NCBI GenBank assembly: GCA_021775735.1
Contig: JAJFHG010000017.1
Coordinates: 1-64,000, forward strand
Reading direction: 5' to 3'
Origin: Hyphomicrobiaceae bacterium
Lineage (GTDB): Bacteria; Pseudomonadota; Alphaproteobacteria; Rhizobiales; Hyphomicrobiaceae
DNA: 64,000 bases
Below, in pieces: positions 28,022 to 37,083 of this stretch (the first letter of the stretch is position 1; every line of letters begins with the position of its first letter). The position numbers and the translations under genes are program-made. Under the pieces are notes generated by a model that had not been told where the DNA came from, did no database searches, and saw nothing but the letters and a program-made list of their open reading frames with translations.

Positions 28022-28362
28022 TAGTTCACCTCCAATTCTTTGATTTTCAGCTCATCGCCACCAGAGACTTGCAGTTGGTGACTGCCGCACTTGGGGCAGG
28101 CATCGTATCTGTGCGTGACCCTAACTGTGTTGGCGCATGGCAGACACCATGCCTGAGCTTCTGTCTCTATAATCTTCAATTCCGCGTTTTCGGCACACGT
28201 TCCCCGTGTGACGCAATCAAAACTGAAGCGTAGCGCCTCCATCTCAACGCCCGAAAACTGACCAACTTCAAGGCACACCATTTTAACTTCCGTGAAATTG
28301 TTGAGTTTGGCCTGCTGCTCAACAACTGAAATAATGCTTTCACACAAACTCATCTCATGCAT
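28021..28362 (-). CDS. hypA: HypA, nickel metallochaperone
   Basis: Nickel chaperone of 113 residues, the family's usual length. The Ni-binding [10 protein letters not shown] sits at the N terminus. The zinc site is made by two cysteine pairs, WCLPCANT and [10 protein letters not shown]. The ATG at 28362 overlaps the hupK stop (TGATG); a GTG one codon earlier is less likely. It acts with HypB. Confidence 0.95.
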   Translation of the reverse strand: MHEMSLCESIISVVEQQAKLNNFTEVKMVCLEVGQFSGVEMEALRFSFDCVTRGTCAENAELKIIETEAQAWCLPCANTVRVTHRYDACPKCGSHQLQVSGGDELKIKELEVN

Positions 28363-29561
28363 CACACCACCCTCAGCTCATAGCCAACACAAGGGTCGAT
28401 GGCGGTGATGGTCAGTTCTGCCTGACGGCGCAGCATATCTAGAGATGGCGCGGTGAGGTGTTCCAAGGCTTGTTTTGCCGAACCCAGCGGGTGGAAATTC
28501 CATTCCGTCGGCGCTAGGATTTTGTAGTCGGCAACAACGCCCTGTTCGACGCGCGCACCATGAACAAGCCGTCCCCGGGCTGCTTCAATAGTGCCAACCC
28601 CGTACCCGGACTGACATGTGTTGTGCTTGCAGTGGCAGCCGTGTTCCGGTGCTTTTGTCTCACGTCCAGTTTTTAGGCTTTTAATAGTCTGTTGCAGCTC
28701 TCCAAAAATATCTGACAACTCGCATAACCGCGCGACAAGCCGAGCCATGAGACCTGCACCAAATTTTTGCTTGATGGTTTTAACAATAGGTTGTGCCGAT
28801 TGACGCGAAAGCGCACTGGTTTCGCGCGGCAGTCCTTGCCATGTCGGCCGGGCAACAAATGCATCACCATCCTCGCCAAATAACTGTTCCTGCACGTCTC
28901 GATCAGAAAGTGGCGGCAAATATGATGGAGCTGCCTCACCTGTTTGCGCCCAGTCAGACTTATGGACCCAGTTGAGGAGCTGCGCTGGCACCGTCTGAGC
29001 CGACTGGAACCACGCAACCAGGCTCGACCAATCCGCGCGGCGGGACCACGTTGGAAGGTCTTCCCCGTACACATTTTCATGTAGCAGTTTTGCCAACGCA
29101 GTTAGGCAACCGTCGAGCACCTCCGGCGCAAGTTCAAACGAGCTCTGCCAGGCCAACGCATCACCAGAACTCGCACATGACTTAGAAGTTTGACGACACC
29201 AATCCAGAACTGCCTTGGCATTTTCATGGTGCGGTGGCAGATCCATGAAACGTGGCCAATCCAGAAAAATCCGCAAAAAATGCTCGCGGGCATTTTCTGT
29301 GAGCACACCAAACATACGCGCATCATCCAGATCGGGGGGCGCTTGACAGTTTAAAGCATTTTCAAGAGCGGTAATGGCGGCATAGCCTTGCGCGTTCGAA
29401 CATACGCTGTGCACCCGTCGGACCATGGACACAGTATCAGAAGGCTTGCGGCCGATAAGCAGGCCTGACAGCTGGCGTTGCCGTGTAGACGCGATAGACA
29501 CGCCGCGCACCGCATTGTTGTGGCATCTCAGATCAATATCTAATCGACCGTCGAAGTTCAT
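28362..29561 (-). CDS. hupK: HupK, large-subunit-like assembly protein
   Basis: Accessory protein of 399 residues that resembles a degenerate hydrogenase large subunit. The C-terminal part keeps the fold signature (GYGVGTIEAARGRLVHGARV, YKILAPTEWNFHPLG, AIDPCVGYELRVV). The catalytic pairs are not preserved: the final CxxC is CVGY, and the N-terminal RxCGxC is replaced by VHSVCSNAQG. HupK/HoxV proteins are known scaffolds in hydrogenase assembly, perhaps carrying the Fe(CN)2CO unit to HupL. A Cys-rich patch (CHCKHNTC) near residue 315 is of interest. It overlaps hupJ and hypA. Confidence 0.9.
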   Translation of the reverse strand: MNFDGRLDIDLRCHNNAVRGVSIASTRQRQLSGLLIGRKPSDTVSMVRRVHSVCSNAQGYAAITALENALNCQAPPDLDDARMFGVLTENAREHFLRIFLDWPRFMDLPPHHENAKAVLDWCRQTSKSCASSGDALAWQSSFELAPEVLDGCLTALAKLLHENVYGEDLPTWSRRADWSSLVAWFQSAQTVPAQLLNWVHKSDWAQTGEAAPSYLPPLSDRDVQEQLFGEDGDAFVARPTWQGLPRETSALSRQSAQPIVKTIKQKFGAGLMARLVARLCELSDIFGELQQTIKSLKTGRETKAPEHGCHCKHNTCQSGYGVGTIEAARGRLVHGARVEQGVVADYKILAPTEWNFHPLGSAKQALEHLTAPSLDMLRRQAELTITAIDPCVGYELRVV

Positions 29562-30178
29562 GATGCCGACCCTTGTTCACGCCTTTGGGTTCCAGAAAAC
29601 AGTTCGCGGCGGCTAAGTGTCGTCTCCGCAGTCTGCTCTGGTGTCGAGTTCGATCCGTCCGCTGCCGCGTCTTGTGCAGGCGAACCGGGATCACCTTCAA
29701 TCGTCTTGTCTGGCACATTGCCATCCCAGATCTGCTGCATCTCAACATCACGCTCATCGATATCTTCAGCAGATGGAGTTCTGAAAACTTCCTCAAGCGC
29801 ACTTTTGGCGACGATGCGCGCGGTGTCATGATCGCTAAACTCAAACACAGGCGAGAACAGAGAGCACAAAAGAAATCTGCCAATTGCACTTTCATTACCC
29901 AAGATAAACTCGAGTTTGCCCGCCGGAAACACATGCATGTGTTTTGACCCAATGTCTTGAGACGTCCAGTCCACATCACAGTCTTCGGTTGGAAGAAGCA
30001 TAAGGTTCATGAACCAGGGCGTGAGTAGAACGCCAATCCAATAACCGTTCCACTCTTGAAACCCAATTGCTTCGACTGAAAGCTTCGGATTGAGAATGGG
30101 AACGTCGTGCATGCGCTCTTCGCGAATACGATTGAATAGGTCCTCAAGCGTTTTAGAAATGTCTTCGTGTGCACTCAT
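29558..30178 (-). CDS. hupJ: HupJ, HybE-family hydrogenase assembly chaperone
   Basis: Assembly protein of 206 residues. Residues about 1-150 match the HybE/HoxT/HupJ chaperone domain (LEDLFNRIREERMHDVPILNP, EWNGYWIGVLLTPWFMNLMLLP, FPAGKLEFILGNE, FLLCSLFSPVFEFSDHDTA). The family helps protect or export the small subunit together with its Tat signal. The C-terminal 50 residues are Ser/Ala/Glu-rich and disordered-looking, ending ELFSGTQRREQGSAS. It overlaps hupI and hupK by 4 bp each. Confidence 0.9.
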   Translation of the reverse strand: MSAHEDISKTLEDLFNRIREERMHDVPILNPKLSVEAIGFQEWNGYWIGVLLTPWFMNLMLLPTEDCDVDWTSQDIGSKHMHVFPAGKLEFILGNESAIGRFLLCSLFSPVFEFSDHDTARIVAKSALEEVFRTPSAEDIDERDVEMQQIWDGNVPDKTIEGDPGSPAQDAAADGSNSTPEQTAETTLSRRELFSGTQRREQGSAS

Positions 30179-30402
30179 TTGCTTTCCGCCAACACCATAA
30201 AAGCTGATTTTGCTGCATCACAATTTGGACAGGTCCAATGGTCCGGCAGCTTGGAAAATGGAGTCCCGGCTGGGATCTGCCAGTAATCGTCACCCTGTTT
30301 AGGATCGTAAATGAGCCAACAAATCTTACATTCCAGCTGGGTATCATCTGAAATCTTGGAATTGTCGCCGCCATACGACCCGGCAAAAAAATTCTCGCTC
30401 AT
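30175..30402 (-). CDS. hupI: HupI, hydrogenase-associated rubredoxin
   Basis: Rubredoxin of 75 residues. The iron site is formed by CKICWLIYDP and TCPNCDAAKSAF, with the usual aromatic PDHW before the second pair. The N-terminal 20 residues (SENFFAGSYGGDNSKISDD) are longer than in stand-alone rubredoxins, as in other HupI/HoxR. It is needed for making O2-tolerant hydrogenase under air, probably in the formation of the special proximal cluster. It overlaps hupH and hupJ. Confidence 0.95.
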   Translation of the reverse strand: MSENFFAGSYGGDNSKISDDTQLECKICWLIYDPKQGDDYWQIPAGTPFSKLPDHWTCPNCDAAKSAFMVLAESK

Positions 30403-31247
30403 CGATAGACCTCTAGAATTTCATGAAGCCGATCAGCGCTTTCCTCGATGTCTTCCTGCGCCGCAATTGCAACCTCAGGGATATCAACGATCTCAATAGA
30501 ATTGAGAATGAGAGAGTCTTGCGAATTGTAGTATTGGACCCACCAGACGTTTTTTGTGCCGGTACTTGAGATGCGGCAATTGCCATAGCCGCGCGATAGA
30601 ATTGTTGTGGCACCGCTGCCAAGTTTTTCTTGAATATAGATCTGGTCCGCCTCAGTTTGCGGCAACAATGTAAGATTGATCGCGTGCGTCTCGGTGCCTG
30701 CCTGGTAGCTATTGGCTTTGTCATCAATCTCGACAAGAACCGGGGGCGCGTTAAAGACACCCTCAGGCAACACCTCATCAATCGGTGTTACACGCAGCTT
30801 GGCTGCTTCAAACGTTTGTGCGCGAATTGAGCTTGGGTAATCGCCGACTTCGATGGTGTCGCGTATCAGCTGTCCGGTCTCATCGAGATGGTGAACACGC
30901 CAAACACCAGCAAGAACGGATTCTTGAGCCTGTAAATTTGGGCCTGAAATGATTGCAACTTCGCCTTCGCCTACAATCTGATTGATCAAGCCGAGATTGG
31001 TGGGATCAAGGGCTTCCAGATTAAATACGACCGCAGGCGTGCCAACCTTGTAGGTCTGTAACGCCTTCAAGACCTCATCAAGAACAGCTTTGCCCTCCTC
31101 CATACCTGTCGTATCTTCAGGCTCAGGAACATCCGGCATGGCGAATGTCACCATCGACTTGGGCATTTCCATATACTCAAAATTGCCGATGTCGGGCTCT
31201 GCGGCTTGGCTTCCTGGGCCAACAATTGATGACTTGAAATCACTCAT
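30399..31247 (-). CDS. hupH: HupH/HoxQ (HyaF family) hydrogenase expression/formation protein
   Basis: Accessory protein of 282 residues with the family motifs MPKSMVTFAMPDVPEPED, AVLDEVLKALQTY, LINQIVGEGEV, AGVWRVHHL, TPIDEVLPEGVFNAPPVLVEI and LSRGYGNCRISSTGTKNVWWVQYYNS. HupH/HoxQ is thought to bind the small-subunit precursor during assembly. No membrane segment or signal peptide is seen. A 58-bp gap separates it from hupG, the largest gap within this stretch of the operon. Confidence 0.92.
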   Translation of the reverse strand: MSDFKSSIVGPGSQAAEPDIGNFEYMEMPKSMVTFAMPDVPEPEDTTGMEEGKAVLDEVLKALQTYKVGTPAVVFNLEALDPTNLGLINQIVGEGEVAIISGPNLQAQESVLAGVWRVHHLDETGQLIRDTIEVGDYPSSIRAQTFEAAKLRVTPIDEVLPEGVFNAPPVLVEIDDKANSYQAGTETHAINLTLLPQTEADQIYIQEKLGSGATTILSRGYGNCRISSTGTKNVWWVQYYNSQDSLILNSIEIVDIPEVAIAAQEDIEESADRLHEILEVYR

Positions 31248-31305
31248 AGGAACCTACCAGTTAAAAAGCTAAAGGTGTCTCACCCCCAAAAGGCCACGCA
31301 CCGAC

Positions 31306-31731
31306 TTACTTTGCGTTTGCTGCCTCACAACCTTCGGGGAATTTGAACGGTGGAGGTTTGGTCGCCTCCTTTGACAAAATTTGACTGGTCTCAACCAGGT
31401 ACTCTCCCCAGTCCAAGACCCTGGAGATGACGCCTAGATACTCTCCATCTCTAAGAAAGACGATCGTTGGAAAAGCGTTGAACAAATAGCGCTGTTGCAA
31501 TTTGCGTTGGCTTTCGTGCGCAACAACCGCTGGCGTAATTCGCCCTTTGAACGCTTTGATCAGCTCAGGAAGGATAACTGCAACATCATCAGCCTCTACA
31601 AGCCGGTCATGGTCGCCAGAGAAAAACAAGGCAACCTCTTTGTTGCCAGTCAAAAACTCATCAACATTATGCTCATCTAAGACGGGAATTTTCTCCCTCT
31701 CAATGATGGATTCCAGGAGTGGCGATAACAT
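31306..31731 (-). CDS. hupG: HupG/HoxO (HyaE family) thioredoxin-like chaperone
   Basis: Protein of 141 residues with a thioredoxin-like fold pattern (EVALFFSGDHDRLVEADDVAV, FPTIVFLRDGEYLGVISRV) but no CxxC pair, as in HyaE/HoxO. These proteins bind the Tat signal of the small subunit and hold it back until maturation is complete. It begins directly at the hupF stop, so it is in the same operon. Confidence 0.92.
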   Translation of the reverse strand: MLSPLLESIIEREKIPVLDEHNVDEFLTGNKEVALFFSGDHDRLVEADDVAVILPELIKAFKGRITPAVVAHESQRKLQQRYLFNAFPTIVFLRDGEYLGVISRVLDWGEYLVETSQILSKEATKPPPFKFPEGCEAANAK

Positions 31732-32064
31732 CTAAGAACTCCCCTCTTTTTCATCGGCTTTACTGGTTTGGTCGCGCAAATGTTCAGGCAACGTTGGTTC
31801 GCGGTCGATCAGGTCTGCAAATAGATGGTCGATATCTGTTGCGCCGGAAAACGTGAGGCTTACGGCCTGCAATGCGTCAGAAATCTTTTTCGCGTCATCT
31901 TCACTCAGCACTTCCCGCGCTGAATCCAAAAATGTCATCAGCCACGTGCCTTCAGGCTGATCTCCGACCAATCTCATGTCGATCTCGCGGCGTGCGCCCA
32001 TACCCTCGCACAATGCAAAGCCGAACCCAGGTTTAATGACCTTCATAGGCACACCGACACACAT
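31732..32064 (-). CDS. hupF: HupF/HoxL, HypC-family chaperone
   Basis: HypC-like chaperone of 110 residues with MCVGVPMKV at the N terminus (the Cys after Met is the metal-binding residue) and DMRLVGDQPEGTWLMTFLDSAREVL. The C-terminal 40 residues are extra compared with HypC. HupF/HoxL serves the uptake hydrogenase under oxic conditions. Its ATG overlaps the hupD stop (TAATG). Confidence 0.93.
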   Translation of the reverse strand: MCVGVPMKVIKPGFGFALCEGMGARREIDMRLVGDQPEGTWLMTFLDSAREVLSEDDAKKISDALQAVSLTFSGATDIDHLFADLIDREPTLPEHLRDQTSKADEKEGSS

Positions 32065-32756
32065 TAACGCCTGTCCTCATGGTCTTGAGAGAGAATTTGA
32101 TCGATTTCCTGGTCGTAGTCCTTAGGCCCAATCCAACTCTCATCGCCAATGACACGCGCATCACCAGTGCGGCACGCATCATCGACTGTCGGGCGATTGT
32201 TCTCATAGGCTTGAAGCCGCATCACTTTGCAGGCAATCGTGTCCGTTTCGCTGAGTGGAGCGGTGCGCTTTGTTACAGTGATATTGAATTTTTTCAGATA
32301 GCCCAGCGCAACATCAATCGCAGGAGCAATCTGTTTCTTCACTTCATCACGCAGACTGCCACCAAAGTCATCAAGCTCAACCGGCTGCACACCAATAAGC
32401 AGGATATGCTTCGGGTAATCACCCAGCATATCGGCCATCGCGAGAACTTCTTGGAAGCCTGTTTGATGCAGGCTGATCTTTTTCACGCCTAGAAATTTGG
32501 GAACGTCGCGGTCTTCAACGCACTTCATTGTGCCGGGTGGCAGGCTGTAGTCGACAGCGTCGAAGACAATAAGAATGTCGGCTTCGCGAACGTGTTGGAC
32601 GAGATAGATGCCCTGTGTGCCGCCATCCATTACTTTGACATTGGCTGGCACCTCGTAGTGGCGATGAAAGTCTTCCACCGCACGGACACCAAACCCCTCG
32701 TCAGCCCAAAGTAGATTGCCGATGCCAAGGACCAACACCTTTGGATCCGTTTCCAA
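32064..32756 (-). CDS. hupD: HupD/HoxM, hydrogenase maturation endopeptidase
   Basis: Ni-dependent protease of 230 residues that removes the C-terminal peptide of HupL. The three metal-binding residues are in LGIGNLLWADEGFGV (Glu), IVFDAVDYSLPPG (Asp) and LHQTGFQEVLAMADMLG (His). About 60 residues after the core (from KRTAPLSETDT) exceed the short HybD type but suit HoxM/HupD. It is the first gene of the long accessory operon and is preceded by a near-consensus sigma-54 promoter at 32804-32819. Confidence 0.96.
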   Translation of the reverse strand: METDPKVLVLGIGNLLWADEGFGVRAVEDFHRHYEVPANVKVMDGGTQGIYLVQHVREADILIVFDAVDYSLPPGTMKCVEDRDVPKFLGVKKISLHQTGFQEVLAMADMLGDYPKHILLIGVQPVELDDFGGSLRDEVKKQIAPAIDVALGYLKKFNITVTKRTAPLSETDTIACKVMRLQAYENNRPTVDDACRTGDARVIGDESWIGPKDYDQEIDQILSQDHEDRR

Positions 32757-32803
32757 TCTAACGCCCTCCCCACAGATTTACTCTTTTTGTTAACGTCTTG
32801 TTA

Positions 32804-32819
32804 AGCAACTCTTGTGCCA
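32804..32819 (-). promoter_or_regulatory. Sigma-54 promoter of the hupD accessory operon
   Basis: On the minus strand this reads TGGCACAAGAGTTGCT, nearly the full sigma-54 consensus TGGCACG-N4-TTGCW with correct GG to GC spacing. It lies about 50 bp upstream of the hupD ATG. The palindromic upstream site at 33017-33035 is about 200 bp further upstream, a normal distance for an NtrC-type activator such as HupR. Confidence 0.85.
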
Positions 32820-33016
32820 ACTCTCGGAACGCGACAACTTGCCGATATTGCGGCTTAAATTTGGCATTCAGAGTCGTCATACTGGATAGATTATTGTCGA
32901 TCTTACTTTCGTTTGAAAGGTAATATTCCAGTTTTATGCCTTTTGTCTGATCAGGAGTTGACCTAAATCAGAGACTGGTGTGCAGCTGGCCGCCCGCCGG
33001 ACAGGGTCTGCGCAGC

Positions 33017-33035
33017 GTGGAAAGTGAACTTCCAC
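33017..33035. promoter_or_regulatory. Upstream activator palindrome (hupD side)
   Basis: GTGGAAAGTGAACTTCCAC, arms GTGGAA/TTCCAC. It matches the site upstream of hupS (37065-37083) at 17 of 19 positions. Because the two copies sit before the two sigma-54-type hup promoters, they are the best candidates for the HupR binding site. The rest of 32757-33267 holds the promoter, this site and a terminator, with no gene. Confidence 0.7.
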
Positions 33036-33139
33036 AGACTTTGAGAGGGGTCTGTTCTGGCCAGACGGGACAACCAGCCCGCTGTCGTCATGATCTCCGC
33101 GGAGACCAAAGCGGGCGTTGTCATGCGTCCCGCAACGCT

Positions 33140-33175
33140 AAAAAAAGGGTCACAAATCATTGCGATTTGTGACCC
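33140..33175 (-). terminator. Rho-independent terminator after hupSLC
   Basis: A perfect 12-bp stem GGGTCACAAATC / GATTTGTGACCC with a 5-nt loop is followed on the minus strand by seven T (33140-33146). It lies about 90 bp past the hupC stop and separates hupSLC from the hupD operon. Confidence 0.92.
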
Positions 33176-33267
33176 AGAATTGCAGCACCTGAGGAGAGGC
33201 TGCGAAAAAGACGTATGTCTTGTCAAATGCACGGTGCGGCTGGCGCGACCACACGCTAAGCGCACGT

Positions 33268-33984
33268 TTAATCAGTGTCGTCGTCTACCGGGCGATTATC
33301 CTTAAATGTGCGCCAACCCGAGATCATTGTGCTTACCATCGACTGACGCGACATGACATCTTCGCGGAATGCCGCATAGATATGGATGATGACAAAGCAG
33401 ATGATGTACCACATGCCCAAGTGATGCCAGGTATGCACATCTTGGCTTTGGCCGAACAGCGGGATAACCCAGCTTGAGAACCACTCGTACTGCCAGCTCC
33501 CCATACCAGTACCCTCGCCATAAAGCGCCAAGCCTGTAACAATCATGAAGATGGTTCCCCAAAACAGCATGAAGTGCATGGCAAGCGTTGCAAGCGGATT
33601 ATGGCCCACATACTTCTTGGGTTCTTTGGTGAGAAAAGCGTACCACTTTAACTCGTGCCAAACACCGGCCCACCATTTTCGGCTCGTAAACGAGGGGAAA
33701 ACCAATTCACGTGAGTGCCGGTTGCCCATCACCGCCAGGTAAAGCCGAAATACAAATCCCGCAATCATAATGTAGGCGGCGGAAAAATGAATGTATCGGA
33801 TCCACCCAAAGAAGAAGTTCTCGCTTGCTTCGCCGGGCACCGAAGACATTGGCGAGCCAATAAAATAGCCAGTACCGATGAGTGTGAAGATCGCAAGCGC
33901 ATTGATCCAATGCCAAAGCCTGAGCGAACCTTCGTAGACATAGACGGCTTGTTGTCCGTCTCGAGTTACTTCTGTGTTAGCCAT
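33268..33984 (-). CDS. hupC: HupC/HoxZ, membrane cytochrome b of uptake hydrogenase
   Basis: Di-heme membrane anchor of 238 residues. The start at 33984 is chosen for the GGGGAGCG upstream and the correct family N terminus (MANTEVTRDGQQAVYVYEGSLRLWHWINALAI). Four hydrophobic helices carry the heme-ligand histidines, e.g. LRLWHWINAL, YIHFSAAYIMIAGFVFRLY, LAMHFMLFWGTIFMIVTGLAL and VHTWHHLGMWYIICFVIIHIY. It takes electrons from HupSL to the quinone pool at the periplasmic face. It begins 14 bp after the hupL stop. Confidence 0.95.
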   Translation of the reverse strand: MANTEVTRDGQQAVYVYEGSLRLWHWINALAIFTLIGTGYFIGSPMSSVPGEASENFFFGWIRYIHFSAAYIMIAGFVFRLYLAVMGNRHSRELVFPSFTSRKWWAGVWHELKWYAFLTKEPKKYVGHNPLATLAMHFMLFWGTIFMIVTGLALYGEGTGMGSWQYEWFSSWVIPLFGQSQDVHTWHHLGMWYIICFVIIHIYAAFREDVMSRQSMVSTMISGWRTFKDNRPVDDDTD

Positions 33985-33998
33985 AACACTTCGCTCCC

Positions 33999-35798
33999 CT
34001 ATCGGACTTTGACTTTGGCAAGCAGCTTTCCATCCTCGGACATCACATGCGTTGAACAGGCAAGGCACGGATCGAAGCTGTGAATATTGCGAAGGATTTC
34101 AACCGGCTCTTCCGGACGCTCCACTTTGGTATTCATCATTGAGGCCTCAAAGGCACCAATGTTTCCTTTGGAGTCACGTGGAGACCCGTTCCAAGTCGTT
34201 GGCACAACACATTGATAATTGTCGATCTTAGTATCCTTAATACGGATCCAATGTGCGAGCGCCCCGCGTGGTGCTTCCGTAAACCCAACACCCTTGGTCT
34301 CGGCGGGCCATGTGCTTGGATCAAACTTCTCTGTGTTGGCTGTTGATGAGTCACCTGCTTTGATGTTGGCGATCAGCTTTTTAAAGAAGTATATCTGTTT
34401 TTCAGCAGCCCATTGCGCTTCCAACGCACGGGCAGCAGTGCGGCCAAGCGTTGAGAACAATGCCTCAACTGGCACATCAAGAGCCTTCAGAACCATGTTG
34501 ATTTGCTCTGTAAACTCTTTGTGTCCGCTGGCGTAGCCGACGACATAGCGGGCGAGTGGACCAACCTCCATGGCATGACCCCGCCAACGTGGTGCTTTAA
34601 TCCACGAGTACTTCGCCGCTTCATCGATCTGCTCAATGTTGGTTTTGGTTCCCTTGGTGTTCGGGCCCAAAGCAAAATTGGGTTCAGTGACACCATCCCA
34701 AGGATGCAGACCTTTGCTTTCATCTGGATATTTGTACCAGCTGTGCGGGACAAACTCCTGGATCTGCTCGGGATCACGGTGATCTATCTCGTGAACTTTG
34801 GTCAGATCTCCATTGATGATAGCGCCCTGCGGCATGAGCAAATTACTAGCCGAATAATCATTGGCGCGGTCAGGAATATCACCATATGCCAACACACTCT
34901 TTCCAGATATGCCTCCGCCGTAGAGCCAATCCTTGTAGAATCCTCCAATGGCAATAATGTCAGGGATGTAGACGTTGTTGATGAAATCAAGCGACTGATC
35001 GAGAACCGTCTTCACGTAGTTGAGACGCTCCATATTAATCGGTGCGCCTGCAGCCAGTTCACCATCCATATTGATGGCGCATGGCACACCACCAACCAAC
35101 CAGTTTGGATGGGTGTCTTTACCACCAAAAATAGTGCGCGTGGTCATGATGATCTTCTGGAAATCAAGCGCCTCAAGATAGTGCGTTGTTGCCATCAGAT
35201 CGGCTTCAGGTGGAAGCCGATAGGCCGGATTGGTCCAGTAGCCGTTTTTAAACGGTCCCAGCTGTCCGCTTTCTACAAACTTCTTCAGCCGGTTTTGAAT
35301 ATCGCGAAAATAACCTGGTGAAGATTTAGGGTGACGTGGTGAAACCTGTTGCTGCAGTGCCGAGGTCGCTTTGGGATCGGCCTTGAGAGCATTAACCGGG
35401 TTGACCCAGTCAAGGGCATGCAGATGGTAGAAGTGCACCAAATGGTCATGCACTTGCAGCGAAAGCTGCATGATGTTGCGAATTGAATTTGCGTTCTCTG
35501 GAATTTCAATATTCAACGCATCTTCAACAGCGCGCACAGATGTCAATGCGTGCGTTCCTGTGCACACACCGCAAATGCGTTGTGTAAAGGCCCAGGCATC
35601 GCGCGGATCACGGCCTTTCAGGATCACTTCCAAGCCACGCCACATGGTTCCCGTGGAGACAGCATTGGTGATAATGTTATCCGGGCTGATATTCACCTCA
35701 GCACGCATATGACCTTCAATACGGGTGACGGGATCAACCACCTGGCGCTGGCCAGTGTCATCAAGCGTAAAGCCATTTGGAGTATTGATTACAGGCAT
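33999..35798 (-). CDS. hupL: Uptake [NiFe] hydrogenase large subunit HupL/HoxG
   Basis: Catalytic subunit of 599 residues. The Ni/Fe ligands are [20 protein letters not shown] near residue 75 and DPCLACSTH near the end. After that His comes [15 protein letters not shown], the C-terminal extension removed by the HupD protease. Other family motifs are [12 protein letters not shown] and [17 protein letters not shown]. The protein is exported with HupS through the Tat system without its own signal. Length and extension separate it from the sensor subunit HupV, which has no extension. Confidence 0.97.
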   Translation of the reverse strand: MPVINTPNGFTLDDTGQRQVVDPVTRIEGHMRAEVNISPDNIITNAVSTGTMWRGLEVILKGRDPRDAWAFTQRICGVCTGTHALTSVRAVEDALNIEIPENANSIRNIMQLSLQVHDHLVHFYHLHALDWVNPVNALKADPKATSALQQQVSPRHPKSSPGYFRDIQNRLKKFVESGQLGPFKNGYWTNPAYRLPPEADLMATTHYLEALDFQKIIMTTRTIFGGKDTHPNWLVGGVPCAINMDGELAAGAPINMERLNYVKTVLDQSLDFINNVYIPDIIAIGGFYKDWLYGGGISGKSVLAYGDIPDRANDYSASNLLMPQGAIINGDLTKVHEIDHRDPEQIQEFVPHSWYKYPDESKGLHPWDGVTEPNFALGPNTKGTKTNIEQIDEAAKYSWIKAPRWRGHAMEVGPLARYVVGYASGHKEFTEQINMVLKALDVPVEALFSTLGRTAARALEAQWAAEKQIYFFKKLIANIKAGDSSTANTEKFDPSTWPAETKGVGFTEAPRGALAHWIRIKDTKIDNYQCVVPTTWNGSPRDSKGNIGAFEASMMNTKVERPEEPVEILRNIHSFDPCLACSTHVMSEDGKLLAKVKVR

Positions 35799-36877
35799 TA
35801 TTCTTTATCTCCCTTTTGCGCCATACGTTTGACGATGCTTGCACCTGCATGAACTGCTGCGGCAGCGCCAACTACGCCAGCGGCCGCCATGCCGATTTCA
35901 TCAGCATTGGATTCGACACCAAAACCGTGAACATCCGTTAGGCGGTCATAGAAACTTCCCTTGTCCCAGAAGCCGTCTTCTGAGCAACCAAAGCACGGGT
36001 GGCCAGCTTGAATCGGGAACGACAATCCACCGTTCCAGCGCACCGTCGAACAGGCGTTGTAAGTGGTGGGTCCTTTGCAGCCGACCTTATAGAGGCAGTA
36101 GCCTTTGCGAGCGCCTTCATCATCAAAGGCTTCGACAAACTGTCCGGCATCAAAGTGAGGACGGCGATAGCACTTGTCGTGAATGCGTTGACTGTAAAAC
36201 ATCTTTGGTCGACCTTGTCGGTCGAGTGAGGGCAAACGGTCAAAGGTTAGAATGTAGGTCACAACTGCCGTCATCACTTCGGCAATGGGTGGACAACCCG
36301 GCACCTTAATGATCGGCACATTTCCAGGAATACCAGGTGCCTTATGAATGGGAACAGCCTGCGTCGGATTTGGCCGTGCCGCCTGCACGCAGCCCCACGA
36401 CGCACATGACCCCCACGAAATAATCGCTTTGGCGTCCTTGGCAGCGAATTGCAGCTGTTCGAGATAAGGTTTACCGCCGATAATGCAGGACATACCGTCC
36501 TGGTTCAAAGGCGGGTTGCCTTCGCAGGCGAGAATATAATTCCCTTTGTGCTTGTGCACTATTTCTTCGACGATTGCCTCGGCCTGCTGACCAGCAGCAG
36601 CCATGATGGTGTCATCATAGTCCAGCGAAATCATCGACAAGATAACGTCTTTGGCGAGGGGATGGGCAGAGCGGATAAAGGACTCTGAGCAGCAGGTACA
36701 TTCCAGGCCATGCAGCCAAAGCACAGGAATGCGCGGCTTGTTCTCCATTGCATGGGCAATCTTTGGCGCAAATGCTGGCCCCAAACCCAACGCCGCAGCG
36801 GTCAAACTGCAATATTTCAGAAAACTACGGCGCGTTATGCCTTGTCGCCTCATAACGTCATAAAATGTCTCTTGCAT
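35798..36877 (-). CDS. hupS: Uptake [NiFe] hydrogenase small subunit HupS/HoxK, O2-tolerant type
   Basis: Electron-transfer subunit of 359 residues, with GGAGGAG before the ATG. The Tat signal is TRRSFLK (twin Arg at 16-17), probably cleaved after AHA at residue 43. Counted from there, cysteines fall at mature positions 17, 19, 20, 115 and 120 (LECTCCSES and [10 protein letters not shown]). These include the two extra cysteines (19 and 120) that build the 4Fe-3S proximal cluster of O2-tolerant group 1d enzymes. A C-terminal hydrophobic helix ([15 protein letters not shown]) anchors it to the membrane. Transcription is predicted from the sigma-54 site at 36920-36935. Confidence 0.97.
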   Translation of the reverse strand: MQETFYDVMRRQGITRRSFLKYCSLTAAALGLGPAFAPKIAHAMENKPRIPVLWLHGLECTCCSESFIRSAHPLAKDVILSMISLDYDDTIMAAAGQQAEAIVEEIVHKHKGNYILACEGNPPLNQDGMSCIIGGKPYLEQLQFAAKDAKAIISWGSCASWGCVQAARPNPTQAVPIHKAPGIPGNVPIIKVPGCPPIAEVMTAVVTYILTFDRLPSLDRQGRPKMFYSQRIHDKCYRRPHFDAGQFVEAFDDEGARKGYCLYKVGCKGPTTYNACSTVRWNGGLSFPIQAGHPCFGCSEDGFWDKGSFYDRLTDVHGFGVESNADEIGMAAAGVVGAAAAVHAGASIVKRMAQKGDKE

Positions 36878-36919
36878 TTCGCTCCTCCAGGCCGTTGTTT
36901 TCGTTGCGCACGCTGCCTG

Positions 36920-36935
36920 AGCAAAAACGGACCCA
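36920..36935 (-). promoter_or_regulatory. Sigma-54-type promoter of hupSLC
   Basis: The minus strand reads TGGGTCCGTTTTTGCT: GG and GC at exactly the -24/-12 spacing, TTTGCT matching the -12 element, while the -24 element is weaker than at hupD. It lies about 43 bp upstream of the hupS ATG, with the activator palindrome about 130 bp further upstream. Confidence 0.65.
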
Positions 36936-36999
36936 TGGCATTGTGGTTTGGCTTCAATTAACGTTAAGCAAGTATTAGGCCAACTATTTCTAACTTATT

Positions 37000-37012
37000 T
37001 ATCAGTAGGTTA
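37000..37012. promoter_or_regulatory. Possible IHF site between hupS promoter and activator site
   Basis: TATCAGTAGGTTA matches the IHF consensus WATCAANNNNTTR at all but one specified position and lies in an A/T-rich patch between the sigma-54 site and the activator palindrome. IHF bending at hup promoters is known in Rhodobacter. A match of this size can occur by chance. Confidence 0.4.
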
Positions 37013-37064
37013 CGTCAAGCCAGGTGCACGCGCATTCATGATCACTTGTCGATTGGACGTCAGA

Positions 37065-37083
37065 CTGGAAGTTCACCTTCCAC
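37065..37083 (-). promoter_or_regulatory. Upstream activator palindrome (hupS side)
   Basis: On the minus strand GTGGAAGGTGAACTTCCAG, 17 of 19 positions identical to the site before hupD (33017-33035). It is about 190 bp upstream of the hupS start. Candidate HupR operator. Confidence 0.7.

Noticed and set aside
28362-29561. A third catalytic hydrogenase large subunit
   Set aside because: The nickel-binding CxxC pairs are missing, so it is the assembly protein HupK.
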